Both the position numbers and the translations under genes were made by a program. Of a stretch of DNA of 39,139 bases, positions 13,613 to 25,800 are shown piece by piece. The stretch is from contig JALNQF010000373.1 in assembly GCA_028456385.1 (NCBI GenBank), positions 1 through 39,139 on the forward strand. Direction: 5' to 3'. A model generated the notes under the pieces. It did no database searches, was not told the DNA's origin, and worked only from the letters and a program-made list of their open reading frames with translations. The DNA comes from Ophiosphaerella korrae. Taxonomy: Eukaryota > Ascomycota > Dothideomycetes > Pleosporales > Phaeosphaeriaceae. Every line of letters starts with the position of its first letter. Position 1 is the first letter of the stretch.

Positions 13613-16610
13613 CTTATAATAACTAAAAGCTATTAGAAGTATAAAAAAAGCTATTAAAGTTATAAAAATAAATATTATAAAGACTATTCTACTAGTAAGA
13701 TTTATTTTTATATATATTATAGTAAGTATATATAAACTTTTTAATAAAAGAAAAAAGTAAACTAAAGTTATATTCTTTAAAAATATTAAAAACTTAGTTA
13801 AAAAACTTATAAAGTAAGTAAAGTAAAAGAGAGTAGTTAAAATAAGAAGTAATAACTAAGAAGAATATATAGGTAGTAAAACTTAAAAGCTTATAAGTAA
13901 AAAAGTTAGATACTTTCTTATATACTAAAAATAATATATTATAAAAATAAAGTAAAAAGCTTAACTTTTAGTTTAATAATAACTTAAAAGTAATTTACTT
14001 AAGTTATAAAGTAGCTAAAAAAATGTATTACTATAATAGTTACTTTAGCTAAGCTAGCTAGCTATATAAAAGCTAAGTTAGAAGTTAAAAGTAGCTATAA
14101 TAATTAAAGTAGAAAGTAAATATAATAATAGAGCTAAAAAACAAATAAAAAAGTATAGTAAAGCTAAAATAAGCTTAAAAAATAAAAATAAATAAAATAA
14201 AAAAGTAGAGAGATAAAGCTTATATATACTTCTAAAATATATTTTTAACTTTATAAAAATTATAAATTATAATAAGTATAAAAGCTTAACTAGTAAATAC
14301 TTTTATATTTTCTATATTTTTAAAATAAATTAAAGATTATATAAATTCTTAATAAATAACTTCTTAGATATTAGATCTAAAGATTTAAAAAAAAAGAATT
14401 ATAAGTAAAAGATAAAAGTAGTATTTTTAAAGTTTTAAGCTATAGCTAAAATAATTTAAGAATAAAAATAGTAGCTAGTATATAGTATAACTTAATTTTT
14501 ATATTAAGTAATAGTACTAATAAAGCTAGTATTTTATTAAAGTAAACTTAGATAAGTTATAGCTATAGCTATAGCTAAATTATTAGTTTATAAGTAATAT
14601 ATAATAATTAATACTTAAAAAGCTATAAATTATTTAAAAAGAAAAATTCCCTTTAAAATTTAATATCTTTTTTTTTATTAATATTAATATTTAACTAAAA
14701 AACTTAAGTTCTTCTCTAGCTTTATATATAGTTAGTTCTAAATACTAAACTACTTATATAAGTAAAGCTAATATATAAATCTAAATTATTTTAAATTTTA
14801 TAAGTTTAAGTACTCTACTACTAGTAAAATAAAATAAAAAGTATATAAGTTAAAAGAAGTTTTATTTTCTTTTTAGACTAAAACTTTTAAATTTAGTACT
14901 AGAGCTTAATAAAACTAAGCTCTTAAAAGAAAATAGAAGTATATAGTAAAGTATTATAAAGAAACTAATAGTAAGAAAAAAAAGTAAGTAGTTACTAAAA
15001 AAATATAAGTACTAAAAGCTTATAAAAAAGAGCTACTAAGAAAAAAAAAAGTAAGTAACTAATAAGCTTTTATATTATAAGATATAATTTATAAAAGTAT
15101 AAATAATATTTAGAGTTAGTTTAGTTAATAAAGTTTAAGCTCTTTAAAACTAATAAGTTTTTAGATTCTAGATTTATATTAGGTATATAACTTTATAATA
15201 ATTCTAAATAATATATAAAGTACTTTTTAATAAAATCTAAAACTATTTTAATAATTTTATACTTATTTTATAAGTATTTAGCTTACTAAAAAGTTACTAA
15301 AGTAAAAAAGTATATTAGATAAAATATATAATAGTCGATATATAAAGAAGTAAAATAGATTCTAGGTATCTTTAGAATTTACTAATTAGCCTACCTAAGC
15401 TAGTATAGTAATCTAATTAGCTTAGCGTATAAGTAAAATAATTACTAACTTACTAACTTTACTATAGCTAAAAGATTATAGCTTTAGCTTTTATAAATAA
15501 AAAAAATTAAATAAAAGATTTTATATATAAAAAAATAAACTATATTAATATAACTAATATAATAAAGAAACTAGTACTTTAATAGAAAGAGTATTAAGAA
15601 TTTAGCTTATTACTATTTTAAAAAACTTAGTTAAAACTATAATAGTATAAATATATAAATAGAGCGTAGAGCTAAAAATAAATAGATAGAGATTAATTAA
15701 TCTACTTAATTTATACTTATAAATCTATTACTATTATATAAAGAGCTATAATTTTATCTTATATATAATACTAATTTAACTTAGAAGTAATATAATTACT
15801 ATATATATCTAAAATTAAAAGCTTATATACTTTACTAATATAGCTTTTTATTTACTTATTAAAATACTATAACTAGTATATACTTTATTTACTTATTATC
15901 TATCTATTATTACTAACTATAATTATATAGCTAGCTAGTAGATCTATATACTAGCTAAGATAATAAAAAGTAAGATTAACTAACTAAATATATTAATATA
16001 CTTAGTTATTATACTCTAGTTATAATTTCTTAGCTATATATTAATAGCTTAACTAATTATAACTAAACTTATAATAACTTTAAATATAAAAGCTACTCTT
16101 ATTATAAACCTAGTTTATTAAAGTTATATATATCTTTATTAAGTATTTTATATACTTAGTATACTAAAAGTAAAATTTTTTATTTTACTTTATTTAAAGT
16201 TTAAGCTAGCTTTTAATCTATTAATTTACTTAGTTCTTACTTATTAGAAGAAGAAAAAGATTTTAGTTATAAGTAGTTAGTAAAATATCTACTATTTATT
16301 ATATATTAGTAATATAGAGTAGAAATCTATATTAATTAAGGCTAAAAATCTATTAAATAAGAGACTACGCTTCTAAAAGTAAAAGCTTATATTAATATTA
16401 ATAGATTATACTTATAAAAAAAGTACTTTTAAAGTAGCTTTAAAGAGTTAAGTAAAAAACTTAGAATAACTTTAAATTATTATATATACTTGTAATATTT
16501 TTAGATTAATTAAATTAGATATAAGATTAAGTTTACTTTCTTTTTAAAGTAATTTCTAATATTATATATAGGTTATTATTAATTAAATACTTACTAGTAT
16601 ATAAATTTTA
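13613..16610. other. AT-rich degenerate repeat DNA, no gene
   Basis: This is the most AT-rich part of the window, with no usable ORF and almost no CpA or TpG. A plus-strand frame at about 14,880-15,060 reads as a Lys/Leu-rich helix broken by stops and could be the tail of a DNA transposase, but I cannot name it. Copy 2 of the 11,829 repeat lies at 15,603-15,720. I see nothing else definable. Confidence 0.6.
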
Positions 16611-16767
16611 CTAAAGTAGTTAAAGTAGTAAAGTAGCTAAAGTAGTAAAGTAGCTAGAGTAGTAAAGTAGCTAGAGTAGTAGAGTAACTAGAGTAGTAGG
16701 GTAGCTAGAGTAGTAGGGTAGCTAGAGTAGTAGGGTAGCTAGAGTAGTAGAGTAGCTAGAGTAGTAG
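16611..16767. repeat. 17-bp minisatellite at the edge of the AT-rich block
   Basis: About nine units of CTAGAGTAGTAGGGTAG. The units on the island side keep GGG and GAG, while those towards the transposon block read AAA in the same positions, a stepwise G-to-A drift from right to left. Confidence 0.85.
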
Positions 16768-16778
16768 TAGAATACGTT

Positions 16779-16884
16779 ATATACCTAGTACTTACTTAGA
16801 TAGCTCTTTATCTACTATTTACTCTTTTTTAGTTAATTATTAAAACTACCTTATTTAAGTTATCTTGCGTGAATTCTACTTTAC
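16779..16884 (-). repeat. Inverted copy of the 37,745-37,846 repeat
   Basis: The reverse complement aligns along about 105 bp with 37,745-37,846, with only a few transitions and single-base gaps; both share TAGTTTTAATAATTAACTAA. The left copy abuts the start of the normal-composition island. The right copy lies in the body of a pogo-like element, so both may be transposon fragments. Confidence 0.75.
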
Positions 16885-18038
16885 AGATATAGACAAGGTC
16901 GATATCGCTACAAGTATTGTTATTGTCTACTTAGTTCTAGCTAGATAATTTATAGGATTACAAGGGTCGTTTAGAAGCTATATAATGATGTAAGGATCTT
17001 CTAATGTGCTATTCCCCTTATAGTAGGCACTTAGGATTGTGTCGATTACAGCTTGGTTAAAGACACGCCTCAAATAGCTAATCGTGGCCCTACTACTACT
17101 ATTATGAGACTCATTTATATTCATTCCGATGAAGTACCAGTAGCCGGTAACAGTTGTTTCGGAGGAAGGCTGCAAGATCTGATACAAGTAAATCAATGAA
17201 CAAATCGAGGATCAGGCGGGCCGCTAGGTAGACAATGTTCGTAATATGACTACCTTCCTTGCACGTGCAGCGAGTTCTTTTTCTCACCGTCAATTTTGGG
17301 TCGGGTTTAGCTTTTCCGTAAATGCGGGGTAATGGCGTTTGGAGAGGTTAAGAAGTGAGATGGAGGAGTAGCCCCGGGAACTATTTCTCGTATAAGCTCC
17401 ACCTAGTTAGCACCGCCGGCACTCTGAAACGCGGCACCGCTGCTTAGTGGCTTCTACTTCCACCTAGTCTAGTATTACAGATGGCGAGCAAACAGATGTT
17501 CTTATCGATTCCAATTGATCGGATTTTTCGCGTTTTCTAAGACAACTCTACCGAGGTACCGTAGGGCATAGATCGATCCGACCGGTTCTCAGCCGCAATG
17601 CAATGTAAGGCGCTCCCTTAAGCGGGCGGATATAAGGGTGGCAATATAGTCCTATGGTAGCAGGCCAAAGTAGTGTTCGGGCAACGCATAAATATGGGAG
17701 GCTTAATTTCACCGTCAGGTTCCTGGCCTATCAGATTTAGGGATGCTAGGCATGAACCGCATATGTAGGTCGCAGATTAGGTTGATACTAATTGGGTTGG
17801 ACCTCGACCGAGATGCGCTTTTGGCAACGCTAAGATGCAACTTCGAACGCGACTTTAAATACAATTTTTGGTGGTTTTTTATGTATATTCCCTCAAAAAT
17901 AACCTCCAAACCAACCCTAACCTTAAGAATATATCTAATAAATATAATCTAAACTCGTTAATAATATATTTAGAAAACAGTTTTATCTAGACTTGCGATA
18001 AACTATACAAAAAACCTATGTTAAACACGTTTGAAATA
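16885..18038. other. Island edge, no convincing gene
   Basis: Base composition rises to normal here and CpA/TpG returns. Short open frames exist (for example minus 16,978-17,196, 72 codons, and plus 17,743-17,952) but none has a start context, intron structure or family resemblance I can support. The minus frame at 16,978-17,196 has natural-looking composition and could be a fragment of a lost gene. No RNA gene is evident. Confidence 0.5.
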
Positions 18039-18331
18039 CGGAGGAGCCTTTCAAAAGTACTTACCCACGCTAAAAAAAAGCCACAATCTTGGCACCCGAT
18101 ATGAAAGTCTTCTACCTCTCAATTTGCTGAATTTTCAATAGCTATCTAGCCATTTCTCATCTCTATATGGCGCCTAATTACAATATTAATACTCGAGACA
18201 TAGTTGTTGCCTTTGAATCACGACTTGAGGGCAAGATCGCACTATGTGGTCACAATCACTGGACTACCTAACCTAGAAATGTGGCTTTTTAGTGTCTTGG
18301 CGTGGGCAAAGACTTTTGAAAGGCACCTCCG
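18039..18331. mobile_element. MITE-like element with terminal inverted repeats and TA flanks
   Basis: The left arm (18,039-18,090) starts CGGAGGAGCCTTTCAAAAGT. The right arm (18,281-18,331) ends ACTTTTGAAAGGCACCTCCG. The arms pair over about 50 bp with some mismatches and small gaps, and each end is directly flanked by TA (18,037-18,038 and 18,332-18,333), the target duplication typical of Tc1/mariner/pogo elements. The 190-bp interior has no ORF. It is 293 bp long and, unlike the flanking blocks, not RIP-mutated. It is most likely a non-autonomous derivative of a pogo or mariner element. Confidence 0.8.
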
Positions 18332-18333
18332 TA

Positions 18334-19884
18334 GGTTTTCTTACTTAGTGCTAGTGTCATCTCAACCGAGGTAAACCCATAGTTAGTTGACCTGTCTCGC
18401 TCTGGTAGGCACATCTGAGGTCTTATTGGCTAGTCTTCTGCTTACCATCAGTGATCTGGTATCTGTCACTGGTATACATCGAAGTTGCTGGGCATCCCTA
18501 GAATATCAGTACCCCCTTCCGGTTTATAATTCATCAGCCTGGTTATCTATGTCAATGGCCAATCGAAACCATACATCATACATCCTCGACCCAATCCAGC
18601 GAACAGCACGTGACCTGGTCATATTTCGCAATCCGATATCGCGTGTAACTCGCGGTGCCTACTTACCCAGCACGATTTGAGTTGCAGTGGCTTACACCAG
18701 CGTCTTCTCGTTTCGGCAATGGCGATGATTAGAACCCCACGCAGCGAGAAGCACAGATGTCACATTCGCCAATGCCTCAATCTGAGTCACCTCCCTCTTT
18801 TCAACAAGCTCGATTGCCGCGACATTTATCCCACATCACAGCAATTGGATGCGCGTCCCTAATACCGCGGCCCAGAATAGATTGGATACTGCGCAGAAGA
18901 GTGCCTGCAGTGCCTCTCAAGTGACGACAGGTCAATGTCGGAAGCGCTGGACTCTTGACCGCAAAGACGCCCCCGCTATTGCATACAGACCTGCGAATCG
19001 TGTTAGGCGGGTCTGCTCTCTCACGATTCCACGTTGCACGGCGCAAACAAGACGAGAGGATGAGGTTCGGGTCGGCTCGTCATTCTTCGCGATTAAACCG
19101 CTTTCGTCCGTAGCGCCATTTGCGCTGACTTTTAGAGCTCTGACGTGTCAATCCACTCCACCTCATCAACACTCTCACTTGTCGCAACTTAGCCATGAGC
19201 TACCCGATGGGTGCCCCTGCATTTAGCACCTCATTTGGGCCGCCAGGATGGGCCGCCAGGATGGGCCGCCAGGATAGGCCTTGGACAGCCGCGCTGCGCT
19301 GGCCGCTGAAATTCATCTTCTCCCACGCGCGGAATGCGGGGACCGTCGCCGTTGGTGGCCACTCTGAACGCCGCACCACGCTCACGCCTGCAGCTAAAGT
19401 GTCATCGAACCAATGATCGAACCAGAGACGCTGCAGAGTCCACTTGCCGGATCTCAAAGTCTCTTTCCTTGGGCGAACGATGTTCCCCAACGTGGTCCAA
19501 TCGTAGCTACAGGCCCAGCATCGGTCTGCGGGAACACACGGGTCTACCAGTGCGAGGCTTATCAGACCAGAATGACATCTCATGTGAGGCTTCAACTAAT
19601 AACTTTCTCAATTCCGGTCTCGTGACACGCTCTTCCTTCTCTCTTTCGTCAATTCTCAGCCCCCCCTTCCAATTCTGTCCCACTAAGCCACGCAGCACAA
19701 ATCTCCACTCATGTGTGCTTATTCTTGACTGACTTGCGTCTTATTCGCCTCTCCGCATTCAATCCCCTCACCCCATGTTGATGTTGCCATTGGATTATCT
19801 TGAGTCTCGATCGAACATGGAGTCACAACAAATATAGCACGTAACTCAAGTTCACGATTTAGTGTTTCCAACAACTCAATTGCA
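18334..19884. other. Upstream region of the giant gene, no confident gene
   Basis: Several frames are open on both strands between 18,387 and 19,732 (plus 18,387-18,680, 97 codons; plus 18,849-19,226; minus 19,200-19,595). They overlap one another, resemble nothing I know, and look like chance frames in CpG-containing DNA. Three perfect 13-bp repeats of GGGCCGCCAGGAT lie at 19,237-19,275. The last few hundred bases presumably hold the promoter and 5' leader of the gene at 19,885; I see no clear TATA box. Confidence 0.45.
19237..19275. repeat. Triple 13-bp tandem repeat
   Basis: Three consecutive perfect copies of GGGCCGCCAGGAT, about 610 bp upstream of the giant gene's start codon. Function unknown. 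Confidence 0.85.
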
Positions 19885-22800
19885 ATGGTTTCTCCAGCGC
19901 CACGCCAGTTTGCGACTGTCTCGATATCGCCATGGTCTGTGAATCCCTATGGTGCGAATCGCGGCTTGTATGCTTCGGGCGTATCACAATCATTATATAG
20001 GCGGATAGTGGCACCCCCAGCACCAGTATTCTATCATCCAGATATAGAGCAGGAAATTGATGATGATGATGAAGGTGGTAAGTTTGCAATGCGATATCGC
20101 ATGGTGAATTTGATGTATACTAAATAGATTAGGTGCTCCAATTGAAGCTGATCCTCCACCAGCACCAGAACCACCAGTAGAGGCAGCAGAGCCTCCTCCA
20201 CCACCGCCGCCTCCTCCTCTATCAGATGAATCTGGCACACCGGCCCCGTCAGAAGATGCGCCGCCACCACCACCTCCTCCGGTCGATGACGTAATTGAGG
20301 CACCAGCGGGTGAGGCTGGTCCTGAAAGTACCCCTGAGCCTAAGGCAAACGCTACCTCAATTGGACCAAATGCAGGTACCGATAGTGAATTAGCCATCGA
20401 TGTTAAAGATGAATCACCCAGTGCTGGTGACGTAGTAGGCGAAGCAGCCCCAGCAGATACCCCTTCCTCTCCCGCCCCTTGTAACCCAGCACCCCCTTCA
20501 CCACCAAATACCCCACCCCCCAAAGCGGCGTCCCCTCCCTCTATCGCCGGGAGCTCGAAGAGTGGTGAGTCCGAGCAAGCCGCTCCCAAGTCCCCTGTAT
20601 CAAAATTCGTCCACTTTGCGTCTGACACCAAAGACGCAGACGCCTCCAGTAGGAAGAAGAAGAAACCAGCACTACTCTTCGGCAAGGGTAAGCCGAAGGC
20701 CTTTGTGCGCGTGAGAGAGGTGCCACCGCGAACGCCGTCGCCGACCAAGGATGGCGAGAAAAAGGTCGTGGATAGGGTCAAGAAGGAGAGACGCGGGTCC
20801 ATTCTTTCCATTTCCTCAATCGAAAGGCCGGTGCTGAAGAGCGAAAAGGGGAAGGAGATTAGGAAGTCAAAGCGGAAGAAGGGGTCGGAAAGCAGGTCGC
20901 CGGGTGCGGGCGAGGATGGCGATGCTCGGCGTGCGGCTAGCGAGGAACTTGCTTCGCCGTCGCCGGTTGATGAGATGGCCGTTGAGGCTGAAGTTGCTGT
21001 CGAGGAAATGCCCCCGCCGGCGGCTAAGGAGGCGGTGCCGGAGGTTGTTGAGTCTCCTAGTGATGAGCCACCTTCTGAAGTTGTTGATACTCCTAGTGAG
21101 GAATCTACACCGCCGCCACCTACTGTAGAGCCTACACCGGAAGTTGCCGACACTCCTGTTGAGGAGGCTCTACCGGAATTCGTCGATACTCCTAAAGAGG
21201 CTACCCCAGAAGCAGCCGACCCTCCTAGCGAGGAAGCACCCGCTGAGGTTAAAGCAACGGAGAGCGAAGAGCTTGCAACCGCACCTGAAGCTGAAGAGCC
21301 TGCTAGCGAAGCATCTGCGCCTCCACCTCCACCGGCCGAAGAAGGAGCACCTAAAGTTGTTGAAGCCGCATCAGAGGTCATTGAAACTCCTAGCGAGGAA
21401 CCACATTCCCCTCCTGCTGAAGCTGAAGAACCTGCTGGCGATAAGCCTCCGCCTCCGCCGCCAGTTGACGAGGCAGCACCTGAGGCTGTCGAGGAAGCTG
21501 CACCTGAAGTCGTTGAGGAAGCTGCACCTAACGCTGTTAAGGAAGCTACACCTGAAGTGGTCGAAGAAGCGGCGCCTGGAGTAGTTGAAGAAGCAGCGCC
21601 TGAAGTGGTCGAAGCAGCATCTAACACTACTAGGGAAGCTATACCTGAAGTAGTCAAAGAAACGGCACCTAAAGTAGTTAAAGAAGCGGCACCTGAAGTA
21701 GTTGAAGAAGCGGCACCTGAAGTAGTCGAAGAAATGGCACCTGAAGTAGTTAAAGAAGCGGCACCTGAAGTAGTCGAAGAAGCGGCACCTAAAGTAGTCG
21801 AAGAAGCAGCACCTGAAGTGGTCGAAGAAGCAGCACCTGAAGTTGTCGAAGCAGCACCTAACGCTGTTAAGGAAGCAGCACCCGATGCTGTTAAAGAAGC
21901 AGCGCTTGACGCTAGTGAGGAAGCAGCATCCGAAGCTACTGAGGAAGCGGCACCTGACGCTGTTAAGGAAGCAGCACCTAACGCTAGTGAGGAAGCAGCA
22001 CCTGACGCTAGTGAGGAAGCTGTATCTAAAGCTACTAAGGAAGCAGCACCTAAGGCCGTTAAGGAAGTTACAACTAACGTTATTGAAGAAGCGACACCTA
22101 AAGCTGTCGAAGAAGTAGCACCCGAAATCGTCGAGGAAGCTGCACCTGATGCTAGTGAGGAAGCTGTACCTAACGCTGTTGAGGAAGCTGCACTTGACGC
22201 TGGTGAGGAAGCTGCACCTGAAGTTGTCAATAAGGAAGCAGCACCTAAAGCCGTTAAGGAAGCTACACCTGAGGTCGTTGAAGAACTACCTACAACTTTT
22301 AGCGAGGAATCTTCTCCTAAAGTAGAAGAGCCTGCGAACAAAGAACCTGCGGCTACTCTACTAGCTGAACAAACAAAACTACTAGAAGTACAAGACGATA
22401 CTCTTCCGCTACTACTAGCTAATAAGACACCTGCAGAAGCTACTAACGCACCTGTTCTAACACTAGAGGCTGATAAGGCGTTATCTAGCGAAGAAGCTAC
22501 CTCTACAAAAGTACAAGAGAGTGCTAGTAATAATAGTGATGCTTCTATCCCGTCTAATGACACTCCTGCTGAAGCTGGCAAGGGAAGCTCTCCTCTACCT
22601 CCGCCTAAGGTTGGAGAGGCTGCTAGTGAGGAACCTTTAGCTCCGACCGATGAGGCACTAGCAGAAGTACCAGAGACTGCTGGTGATGGAGCGCCATTAT
22701 CACCTAATGAGACACCAGTAGAAATCAGTGAAGAAGCGTCCACTGGTGAGGAAAGTCTGTCGGGTGAAGTGGTAACAGTAGAAGCTAGTGAAGGATGTTC

Positions 22801-25800
22801 AACACTACCTCCACCCGAAGTAGGAGATGATAACGCAGCACCAGAAATCGAAGGGGCTACAAGCGATGGTGCACCTCCTCCACCACCACCATCTACTGGG
22901 ACGCTAGAAGTCCTAGAAGCGTCTAACGAGGAAGCTTCCGCTCCAGCGTCTGACGATGCTCCTCTAGAGACTGAAGAGGATACTCTAGTCCCTCCCTCTG
23001 AAGCTATGGATACTGGTCCCACCGAAGACGCTGCTCCCGTCGACGATGCTACTCCTGCTGAAGTTTCCCAGCCTGCTAATGCAGATGAGTCCGCCGAGCC
23101 ACAAGGCAGTGCTGCCAAGCCAGAAGGCGACGCCGATGCCACAAAAGATGATGCTCCTGCTGAAGGTCCGCCAACATCTAAAGGTGATGAACCCGTCACT
23201 GAATTAGACGCTGTCGCACCCGTTGAATCTCCAGTCGAAGGCAAAGAACTTCCTAACGAGGACACGGCTGCAGAAGTTCCGGCTGCCGAGTCAGAGGAAG
23301 CGGCTGTTATTGCGGACGAAGGGTCTAAGGGTGATGAGGCTGCTGAGGAGGTATCTGTCTGTGCACCTGTGCCTGCTGGTGGTCCTGCTGCCGGGCCTGA
23401 GCCAGTTGCTGAGCCAGAGCTTGAGACAGAGCCTGAGCCTGCGTCTGCGTCTGAAGTCGCCGCTGATCCCGAGCCAGCTGCTGAACCAGAAAAGCCAGCT
23501 GAACCAGGTATCACATCAAGGTCCACTGATGCACAGGAAGTAGCCGAAGGTGCGGACGCTACAAAGGCTGACGAGCCCACATCTAACGAACCTACATCTG
23601 ATGAGCCTGTATCCGACGAGCTAGCATCTGCAGAAACCAAGGCCGAGGAGTCTACAACTAAAAAGGATGTTCGAGAAGAATCTACCCCTGAAATTGAGCC
23701 TGTACTAGAAGAGCCTACATCCGAGGATGCATCACCAAAAGAGCCTGCTGCAGATCCCACCGCTTCTCCCAGCGAGGAGAAGTCGGAAGATGGACCAATT
23801 CCTGAGTCCGACGCAGCACTTACTACAGAGAACGCAAACTCCGAAGTACAAGATGAGCGGCCAAATTCCAATGACACTCCATCAGAAAATCAGGATTCTA
23901 CAGTAGAAGACTTGTCGACGTCCAACGATGGTGCGCCAGAACCTGAGTCAAATACCGACACTGCTATCGCTGAAGCATCCCAGAACGACGCACCTGGAGA
24001 TCCAGAGCCTATAGTTGAAGATTTACAAGAAAATACGAATGAAGCATCGCCTAGCAATGACCCTGCGAACGCTGAAGGTTCACCGGGGGCAGAGGTCACT
24101 GATTCTGAACCACCACCTCCCGGAGATGATTTGCCACAAGAGGGTGCAACGACTGCCAGTGAAACGCTCGAAACTACGCCTGTCCGGGATGAAGGCAATG
24201 CACGGGAAAATACTAGCGATGTTGAACAAGCCAACGGCGAACAGCCAAGCTCCGCGGAATCTCTCGATTCCGCCCCAACCGAGCCCAAAGCCAATGATGT
24301 CGAGCTTGAAATCATTGAAACATCTGGCATTGATCAAAATGAAGAAATCCGCGAGTCATCGCCACCAGAAGATAGTGCAAGCTCACAAGCGGAGCAGCCC
24401 CGAGCTCTTGATGGCGAAGAAAAGCAAGAAGCACCTCCTAAAGCTGTAGCGAGCAATGGACATGTTGATAATTCTCTCGATGCGGTTGAGTCGGTCAAGG
24501 ATGGTACTAACAATGAAGTTTTGGGTGCGGATGTTGATGCCCAAGATGCTGCTGCGGCCCAGGACAATCCCGAGCCCAACACAACCATCGAAATTTCCGA
24601 ACAAGAGCAAGTGCCTGAGAGCGATGTAAGTTCGATCGATGAAACTATACAAGAGCACTCCGCCGACGCGGCTGCGCAAATAGAGGAGAACACGACAGAT
24701 GACAACGCGGGTGATCCCACAGTAAGCGACCAGCCACCAGAGACCGCCTCGCCCGAGACTACAGGCACCCCAGAACAAAAAACCCCAGGTAAGTTTAAAA
24801 TTTCTCTAGCTGCATCGCTTTTCGTCTGCCTCGCCTGCGTCGCTCAATGCCCCCGCGCAACTTCAATAGTGCGCTGCATGTGCCAAATCGGGGCTGGCTG
24901 GGACACGTCAATCGATGAGTCGCAGAAAACCCGATTGGACACCTCAACGCATCCCATTGGCTGCCTTGCAAAAAACCACGTTCGTGCCAGCACACAACGG
25001 CCAGCCTATCTTACTGTCACGTGTGCACGGGTTGTCGCGCTCCTCTCAGGCTACGATGCACGTAATCTACCGCATTCATCACGACCTGCGTTGTTTTATT
25101 CCGCGCTAGTCCATTGCACACATCTATGGTTCTCGGCCAGCCCCGTCTCGTCCCACCACCACCTATCGCACCACGACATATCTTATCTCGTGTTCACTGC
25201 AACATCTCCACGTCGCACAAGACTTCATTTACCGGATAAACATCGCCTAAACTCATGACGCTGACCCCATGCAGCTGAAGAACCAAATCTTGATGAACAG
25301 AATCCAGAAGATGTCGATTCTACTGTGACAAAAGACATTTCTACGGATTCAAGCCCAAATGTCATCGTAGAAGAAGCAGCAAGTAAAGAGGCAACAGCGA
25401 ATGATACTTTAGGTGACGACGTACCAATTGAGGTAAGTATCTGATTATTTAGCATGTGCCGCAGCTCCGCCAGTAAACTTCAGGGCACAAACAATGCTCG
25501 ACTCATCAATTTGAAGCTAATTGGAATACAGGCTGTCGAAACAGATACGACTGCCCAGGAAGACATTGATTTGGCCGATTCTTCAAAACCGGTCGAGAAC
25601 GAGGAGTGTGCATCTGCCAATATGACAGATCCAGTTGATGCTCCTATTGAAGATCTCGTAGCTGGAGAAGACCCCGAGGTCGCTACTGTTACTGTTGACA
25701 ATACCGAAGAAAGCGCAAACACTGCTCCCCAACCTGACGAAGCTTCAGAAGCGCCGAAAAATGAAGAGTCAGATACCAAGGAAGACACTGGCGGCGAGAC

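Noticed and set aside
1..16884. Centromere, telomere or Starship explanation for the AT-rich block
   Set aside because: No TTAGGG repeats and no DUF3435-type captain gene are visible; a nest of RIP-mutated LTR elements explains the composition. A centromere cannot be tested from sequence alone.
18387..19732. Overlapping open frames on both strands upstream of the giant gene
   Set aside because: They are mutually exclusive, have no recognisable motifs and no convincing splice structure.
21469..22290. CRISPR-like array
   Set aside because: The 24-bp units are contiguous with no spacers and encode an in-frame protein repeat in a eukaryotic gene.
19993..23877. A 1,294-codon open frame on the minus strand opposite the giant gene, Ser/Ala-rich
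   Set aside because: It is the mirror of Glu/Ala/Pro/Val codons repeated in phase; it has no introns or start context and crosses the sense intron and exon 1. The sense gene has matched splice sites and sensible domain order.
25454..25531. ATG at 25,454 as start of a separate gene
   Set aside because: It lies within intron 3; the intron has good splice sites and exon 3 joins exon 4 in phase.
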